DNA from: Larix kaempferi
Taxonomy: Eukaryota; Streptophyta; Pinopsida; Pinales; Pinaceae
Direction: 5' to 3'
Length of the DNA: 64,000 nucleotides
Assembly: GCA_027924585.1 (NCBI GenBank)
Contig: BSBM01000372.1
Span: 35,859,001 to 35,923,000 of the forward strand
Positions 56,796 through 64,000 of the stretch are shown in pieces. A model generated the notes under the pieces. That model saw only the letters and a list, made by a program, of their open reading frames with translations. It ran no database searches and had not been told where the DNA came from. Both the position numbers and the translations under genes were made by a program. How positions within the stretch are numbered: the first letter of the stretch is position 1; each line of letters begins with the position of its first letter.

Positions 56796-59700
56796 GACAT
56801 GGAATTTTAAAGTTTTTAAAAGTGTTTTTTGTTGTGTACATTTTTTTTTGAGTTGTATTATGTAATTTAGAATTTAGTTTGAATCGTGTTAAAGTTTAGT
56901 ATTCTCTACATTTTGAGTGGATACTGTATTTATTATTGGGGATATAGATAGAGTTCATTGAAATGTAGAAAATAATGAAATTTAAGTAAATAAATAGACT
57001 TAAAAATATTAATTGTTGAAGATTACTTAAGTAAGATATATTAAATTAAGAATGATTGATTATGTAAGGATAAATGAAAGAATTAATAAATAAAATAATT
57101 AATAATAAAATAAATTAAAGAGCAAAATGTGATAAATAAATAATTAGAAGCTAATGAATATGCTTGTTAGAGATTAGTTATGTAGCATATAGTTAGAGAT
57201 TAGTTATGTAGCATATATTAAAAGAATAGAGATTGGTCAAGTCAAGGGTAATAAGGGGAATTAAAATAATATTAATAATAATGTAATCAATTATTGAGAA
57301 GATGTGAAAGAGAAGGGTTGAGATAAGAATGAGAGGAAGGGGGTACTAAGATATGAAAGATCAAGGGGGAATTTGAAATTAAAATTGAAATTGAAGTAAG
57401 AGGGAGTGGTGAGAATCAAGAGAAGCGAATAAGAAATTCAAGGTAAATATTTTTTATTAGCAAGTTAATAAAGAGATTAAAAAGGGGTGAGTGTGGGGTG
57501 TGCAAATAATCACATCCTAATAGCTAGGGTTGAAACTATAACAAAGAAGATTCCAAGAATAACAATTTTTTTCTCCAAAAATTAGGTGTTCATTATTTTC
57601 AAGTAACTAATTAATGATGGGAAGGTAAAGCACCTAATTCTGAAGGTTGTCTTGAGAGATCCTTTATATGTCGGTCCAAATATTGTTTGTCTCTAATTCA
57701 ATCCAAAATCTAAAAATTGCAAACAAAGCACATAAAAACAACTTCCTCAAACATAAATGGTCACACTAAAGCAATTATGAACAAATAACTAACTTTTAAC
57801 CAATTCATCAAAAAAATTGATTCACACATCTAAATACTAATTAAAATAATGATCAATGAAGAACAACAATATTTAGGGGAGGGAAATATGACATATTTGC
57901 ATTTTATTGATATGAACAACAAATATAATACCCGATGTTGCTGTTGAGACTTCTCTTCATCGTCGTCTGGGTTCCTCCAATCTTCGGCCACTTAAGACAT
58001 CTTCAAGACTCCAAATCCACATGCATAAGTGAATGAAAAAAACTTGAGGGTTTTATATCTCAAGTCCTACACAAATGTTATATGGAAGAAACAAGGATTT
58101 TTCGTGGATTTGAAAGCCATAAAAACTCAAGGATTAATCAATTGTGATTGTTCTAGCATAAGGGTACACAGACGATGGCTCCCCTTTCTCCAACTTTGCC
58201 CTCAATTTATAGTCTTAAGAGATAGTTGAGATGGTTGGTAACATGTTTCAGGGGAGTATAGGTGTATGGACAATGAGAACCTCGCTTAGGATTTTGAAAT
58301 TTCACATATTTATTATTTTTTGGACAATTTCCAAGGGAGACACACATTTCACACATACAAAGAGCATTTTAGACACAATTTTCCTTAAAGCAAAGAGTGT
58401 CTATGTGTAAAAAATTAAAGCAAAATTTTGATTTAGCAACACATGTAATTGATTAATATGAAGCTCATATGGGCATGAATGACTCCGTGGAGTCAAATAA
58501 TGCTATAATAGATGCTCCCTAACAAAATATATTATAAAATATGGAGAAATATGCAAAGTGGGATCAAGTGGAGTTCGACGAACTTTGGATTAGAAAAGTA
58601 CCTATAACCAAACCAAAGTATCAGATGACTCTCTTTCCCAAGGAAGACATACCTATGCTTAGGTGAAAACAAGCATGGACACCAAATAAAGTATATCATG
58701 GATCCATATAAAATGCAAAAAATCACAGCTATGAAAAATGATACATAGTGGATCCATATTAGAGATAGATCATAACCACAAACATATACAATGTGGATAT
58801 ATGTCTTAGTATATATAATTTAGAAAAATGTCTAATGATAAAGGCAATTAGAAACAAATCCTGCCATCAAGTACCAATGTTATAGCTGCATAGTACTATC
58901 TTGTGCAACTCAGATGACAACAAAAAGGGAATTCTACTACAAGCCCAAGGTATACAATCCAAATCCATAAAAAATGTATAAAACTACACCATGTGATTAG
59001 ATGATCTAAGGTCAAACATGGGAGAAACCATTTGAATAACAATCATTAATGAATACTATTAACAAATGTAGGAAGACCCTATGATAATGATAATGGGTGT
59101 CAAGGTACACCAATATAATCCAACAAGTGTAAATAGACGATATGATGCCAAAAACTTACTAGAATCTATCAAGCATGGGCCATTGATGAATTCCCATTGT
59201 CAATAGTGAGGGAACCTACCATTTACCATTGCAAGCCCCAAGGTACTGATCAAAATGGATCTAAATCTCGATCCCAAAATAGATGAGTTGTTATCAATAG
59301 TATGCGATTCATTGGAAGGAGGGCATTAAGGAATCCCCCATCAACCAACAAGGATCTTCACAAGCACACCACTGAGTATGTATCTCAAATGCACTAGAGG
59401 TAAATAGTGCACAGAAAGACCCTCTAAGCGATGACCACATATTTTTTATAATTTTTTGTTGTTGTATTTTTCATATTAGTAAAGCATGAAAAAGAATAAA
59501 AGAATTCCATAAACAATGGAAGAAATGAGTGTCACAAGGTATGTAACTATGTTCCAAGCACATGGAATTGAGATATGAAAACAAAATGCAAAAAAAGGTG
59601 TTGGGATAGATTTGGAGACTCATGAGCATGGTTCTCCAAAAATATGGCCCATAATGAAAATGTAATGGGTGTGAGTGGCATGCAACATAAATGCGACAAT

Positions 59701-61060
59701 AGCATGAAAGATGTAGTGAACCATTAGGCATTGGTGTACAATTAGTAGTGAGAAAATACAAATGCATAATGAGCAAATATGAGAGCCTTATAGGAAATGG
59801 CTATAAATATATGAGAAAGAAAGGCATGATGCTTCTTCTCAAAGTCATGGTACGACTAAAAAGGCTCTCAATACTATGATAAAAAGTTGTCATGGACACC
59901 AAAATGGAAAGAGGGTGCTGACTACAGTGTCCCATGTTATGTAGGCTCTTTTTCCATACTAGTGCAAAATGGAGATATAAAAGGTTGATACACCAGTATC
60001 CAATAGGTTCAACCCTATGGAAAGTTTGGATGGAAAAAATTTTAAATGCATTATAACAGAGGGAAACCTAAACCTATATGCAAGCTTTAGAATATACCTA
60101 ACCTAATAGAACAATGTGAAAAGCATGATCCCTAAGAAACCATGAATCAAATCAAAATCATATATCCAAGGAACAACAATACCATTGTCATATCTAAAAA
60201 ATCTAAAATGAAAGAGATGATACAAGTTACTTTGATAGGGATATATTCAAATTTGATGTCTTCAACAAGATTCATTGCCATGGCAGAGTCTATCGGTGAA
60301 TACTCAAGAATGCCAAGGATTGAGGACTTAACATCAATAAGATTAAACTCATAAGGAAAATCAAATATGAAATCAAGGATATAGTCTACAAAAACATAGT
60401 TGTCATTGTAGGAATTTGAATATATACTAAATATATGATACTTCTGAAGAACACCAACTTGCAACTCAATGACAAAGTTTAAAGACTAAAAACTTTCTAC
60501 ATATGAAGATCCACAAATAGTGAGATCATGGTCAAGAGGCAAACAAAGACTAGATTTGATTGAAAATGGGTCCAATCCAGGGAGATGATATTTGGAAAGG
60601 ACAAAAATATTTGAAGGAATATCAAAATCAATCATAGCCTCTAGGAGAGCTTCATCTAAAGGAAGAACATCATCTCAAAGAGAACATATGACATGACATT
60701 CACTTGGACCAATAGGGGGAGAAGAATGTTATAGCTTAAATTGAGACTTCTCTATCCATGATGATAGTTCAAAAGATGACACCTGAGTGTCACTGATCAT
60801 TCACAAAAAAGGACTTTAAAATATGGAAGAGCCTATGATTTGACTCTTTGTGATGGCGCCAATCCCTAAAATGAGATCCGAGTTCATACTTCCTTGATTC
60901 CATGAAGTTGAAACTATAAATATGCTCACACACACTTTCTAAACCAACAACAAGCGAGCCACACATGTTTCCCTTGAGCAAAGCATGAGTTCTTCAAAAT
61001 ATCATGAAAAAATATAAAAATTCAAAAATTCAAGAAGTTATGGAAGTGTCAATCAGTTTG
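56796..61060. other. AT-rich, no gene recognised
   Basis: 4.3 kb of AT-rich sequence with only short frames. Near 59860-59885 the minus strand reads TTTTTATCATAGTATTGAGAGCC, close to an LTR end plus a decayed TGGTATCAGAGCC primer site. It may mark another minus-strand element, but no LTR pair was found. Confidence 0.35.
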
Positions 61061-61076
61061 TGTAATATACCTAGGG

Positions 61077-61120
<44 letters not shown>

Positions 61121-61390
61121 ATAGTGATTATTATGTCGTAAATAATAATATTGTAATAATAGTTATAGAACAATTGTTATGTAATCATTATTGTTTATTA
61201 GTGATGCCTTTTGTTACCTATCGCTCATCATGTGTATTTATACACATCTATTGTACTCAATGATTAAATCATGTCTGAAATATATATATATATATATATA
61301 TATTCTTTTAATAAATTATTATAATTATTTAATATGGAGTACTTGCATATTCAAGATGATCTCTTAATGTAAACTACTAGTTATGCTTCA
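61061..61390 (+). repeat. 5' LTR with expanded (TAA)n and (TA)n microsatellites
   Basis: It starts TGTAATATACC and ends TTATGCTTCA. (TAA)n spans about 61077-61119 and (TA)n about 61281-61302. In the 3' LTR both are much shorter. Confidence 0.85.
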
Positions 61391-61392
61391 AG

Positions 61393-61405
61393 TGGTATCA
61401 GAGCC
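61393..61405 (+). promoter_or_regulatory. Primer-binding site, initiator-Met tRNA
   Basis: TGGTATCAGAGCC, a perfect match to the classical plant PBS, 2 bp after the LTR end. Confidence 0.9.
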
Positions 61406-61903
61406 ATTCATTTGGATGGCTTATGGTCTCCTAGTGGCAAGTAAAATTGGGTTTGTGGCCCACTCTTCAATAAATCAATCTTGTTGGCTTATGGCCAAGT
61501 TTTTTTTATAGAAATAAATTGGCTTGTGGCCACAAACTCACAAATCCAATAAGTTAAAAATTCATGATTCATGTGTTACATTTTGTGGGTTCCTTCAGCA
61601 TGATTAATCATTGTGATCAAGAACATTTGTAGAATGACACCTAACAAAATTAAAAGCAATGCCCCTCATAAAAATTATTGAATAATTTATACTTCCAAGT
61701 TGAGAGCATATCACAACCTTGACTGGTATATAAACCAACATAAAGCCACCATTCATTCTTGCAAAATAGCAAGAGCCGTTAGGCAAATGAGGTGAATTTC
61801 TCAATTTGAAGGTGTTTTATTTTATATATATATATATAAGTGATTTAATTTTTATTTTATTTTATTTTGGGATATTACATACACATATAAAATTATAAAT
61901 GTT

Positions 61904-62930
61904 TTCTGATTTTGATAAAAGGATTGAAAAAATAAAAGATCATATATTAAAACACCTTAGGCATGTATGAGAAGATAATGATAAGAATGATGATAACCAA
62001 AACGAAGATGCATATACGAGAGACATTACTGATAATTTTCTTACTGTAATAGAATATCAAGATGTCACACAAATGCAATCACAGTTTAAGGAGTTAAGAT
62101 GAATTATCTAAACAACAAAAAAATATAGAGATTTAGAGGATATTTCTAGTGATGAATTATTTAAAAAGGAAGAAGAAATTTTGTGACTAAAAGTTCGTGG
62201 TCAGAAATTGTTATCACAAATCAAGAAATTAAAAGATACAAAGCAAAAGATTCATAAGCTAGAACAAGATAATCAAGATCTTGAAAGAAAATTATCAAAA
62301 AAGGATGAAGAAAGTTCTCTCTTAAAGGACCTTAATTATAATTTTTTTAAAACAAACCAAAAGCTTAAGAGAAGAGAATTCAAGGAAATTGGAACATAAT
62401 AACAAAATCAACAAATCATATTTGTCAATCTAGTGTGATTAAGATTCCAAGAGAGACAAGATACTGAGAAAAAAATTAACAAGATCTTATCATCTAAAGA
62501 CAAGGAGATTAATCATTTAAAGAATCACAGCCAAATTCTGCTTATATAAATTGAAAAGCTTAAACGTAAGGATATATCAATCCTAAAGGTAAATAAATGA
62601 ACCTTAGTTGAATCAAGGATGTTTCAAAATTTGAAACTACAAATAAAGGAACATCAACATAAGGGCTCGAAACTAAAAAAGAGTGTTGTTGAAAATGAAG
62701 TTTAATTAGTGAAGGAACATTCAGAAAATGAGAGGAAGCAACAATTCAATGACACGTCAGCATCAATAGATTTAATGAGGGTTGAAGTTTCGTCACTATC
62801 TACTAATGAAGTCATCGTTGCACTAGTGAATGCAAAAATTTCAAATCTCAACATGAAATGGAGCACACTAGAATCAAATGGAGCAGACCAGAATCAACAT
62901 ATCGTTCTTACATATTGCAACATATGAAAA
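61904..62930 (+). pseudogene. Coiled-coil gag-like ORF, multiple stops
   Basis: Readable pieces: 'FDKRIEKIKDHILKHLRHV-stop-EDNDKNDDNQNEDAYTRDITDNFLTVIEYQDVTQMQSQFKELR', then 'SQIKKLKDTKQKIHKLEQDNQDLERKLSKKDEESSLLKDLN' (62214-62336). Further short frames reach 'VSSLSTNEVIVALVNAKISNLN' (about 62790-62850). Heptad spacing of Leu/Ile with alternating K/E indicates a coiled coil. There is no zinc knuckle. Related TR-GAG proteins are known from plants, but I cannot assign a family. It is broken by at least five stops. Confidence 0.55.
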
Positions 62931-63183
62931 TTTATAAATTTCAAAAGAAACAACATAGAAGATTGCATTCAGATTTTTATCATCAGAATGTTCCATAAAC
63001 AATCCATTTAGGATGGATTGATCCCTTTTCGATGCATCAATATTGTTCCAGGATTCGAACATCATATTGGATCATGTCTTCAACCGTATTATAGAAGTGA
63101 AAGTTATAAAAGGTTCTCTAATTCTATCAAAATATATCTTTCCCATGCTTTGAGGACAAAGCATTTTGAAAAGGGTGAAGACT

Positions 63184-63514
63184 TGTAACATACCTAAGGT
63201 ATATTACTATAAGGATTATAATATATATTATTATAATAATAATGCATAGTGATTATTATGTAGCAAATAATAATCTTGTAATAATAGTTATAGAACAATT
63301 GTTATGTAATCATTAATTAGAATTAATGATAAGTCATGCCTTTTTCTAAAGACATAACCTATCGCCCATCATGTGTATTTATACATGTATATTGTACTCA
63401 ATGATGATATCGTGTCTGATATATATATATTCTTTTAATAAATGATTATTATTTAATATGAAGTACTTGCATATTCAAGATGATCTCACGACGTAAACTA
63501 CCAGTTATGCTTCA
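63184..63514 (+). repeat. 3' LTR of the compact element
   Basis: It starts TGTAACATACC after the purine-rich GAAAAGGGTGAAGACT, ends GTTATGCTTCA, and pairs with 61061-61390. Confidence 0.85.
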
Positions 63515-64000
63515 CTTTGGGGCTCAGTTGTAACTCTCTAAACCAATTTGTAACCATCTAGAACTATCTCCATCAATCATAAAAGGAGATGATATGGACC
63601 ATGGAAGGGGACACCCACATTGCATCATCATGTTGGAGGAATCTTGCATCACATTACATCCATTCCTTATTCCATATCAGTGACCCCTATCCCTAATCAT
63701 TATCTCCCTGAGTGTTGAAGTCACCATCTCAAAGTGATTTCTCCCTTGCATACATTCAGAAGAATGGAAGTGGGATTGTTGTTGTACAAGAGCAGAGGAA
63801 CCTAGTCTTTGGTTCGAATGATGCCGAACAATGGAAGAGATAATTGTATTGTATCATTCCATTGGTAATAGATATTTGACATATTCCCCCCAAAAAAAAT
63901 TTGAAGTGTTATGTATTTGGTTGATTAACATTTAATATTATTTATATGTCATATAAGCATTGTTCAAAGTTATTGATATTATGCATATGTTTTATGATCA
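63515..64000. other. Right flank, no gene recognised
   Basis: Unique-looking sequence with no ORF or repeat recognised. Confidence 0.4.

Larger units (their letters stand above)
61061..63514 (+). mobile_element. Compact LTR retroelement (2454 bp), gag-like remnant only
   Basis: LTRs of about 330 bp (61061-61390 and 63184-63514), PBS 3 bp inside LTR5, and flanks GTTTG/CTTTG (4 of 5 match). The internal 1.8 kb holds only a decayed lysine/glutamate-rich coiled-coil frame. No protease, RT or integrase is present, as in TRIM or TR-GAG type elements. Confidence 0.8.

Overview
The window looks like gene-poor, TE-saturated nuclear DNA of a seed plant, and a gymnosperm (conifer-type) is the most likely source. 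Nearly everything recognisable is a decayed retroelement, many of them nested: Ty3/gypsy elements of at least two lineages, two copies of one Ty1/copia family, a Penelope-like element carrying a GIY-YIG endonuclease, tRNA-derived SINEs, and a PIF1-type helicase remnant. GIY-YIG Penelope elements are known in plants mainly from conifers, and this is the strongest taxonomic hint. No complete host gene was recognised. One stretch (about 44.5-45.1 kb, minus strand) could be the 3' end of an unidentified host gene.

Layout. 1-~9.3 kb: 3' half of a Tat/Athila-like gypsy element, comprising the pol integrase end, a noncoding spacer, a GC-rich array of short hairpins, a possible internal promoter and intron, a long extra ORF interrupted by one stop, and a probable 3' LTR. 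9.3-10.4 kb: AT-rich, empty. 10.4-12.0 kb (minus): Penelope-like pseudogene (RT + GIY-YIG). 12.0-15.4 kb: 5'-truncated copia copy 1 with 3' LTR. 15.8-20.1 kb: gypsy chromovirus-type element that kept gag, protease and RNase H but lost RT and the integrase core. 20.1-23.0 kb: LTR and leader of a minus-strand gypsy element. 23.0-33.3 kb: tail of a chromovirus pol (with chromodomain) and its 3' LTR. That LTR is split by a complete 7.3-kb copia element (copy 2, 25455-32749) with perfect 5-bp target duplications. 33.3-41.9 kb: old gypsy element with recognisable LTRs, gag/protease and RNase H but no RT. 41.9-46.9 kb: mostly noncoding, with one SINE bearing long target duplications and the candidate host-gene end. 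47.0-49.4 kb: block bounded by direct repeats, holding two minisatellites, tRNA-like units, PIF1 remnants and a 175-bp near-perfect hairpin. 49.4-61.0 kb: AT-rich, with a duplicated 0.7-kb repeat and signals of a minus-strand noncoding LTR element. 61.1-63.5 kb: compact 2.45-kb LTR element with a decayed coiled-coil ORF.

The least expected signal is structural. Two unrelated element families carry, between pol and the 3' LTR, arrays of tiny inverted repeats. Their stems change between units but stay self-complementary, while the loop core is kept. In the copia family the pattern is present in both copies. This fits selection for, or a copying mechanism favouring, RNA/DNA hairpins in the 3' region of the retroelement transcript. 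The same copia family also has its TATA box embedded in a perfect 12-bp-stem inverted repeat.
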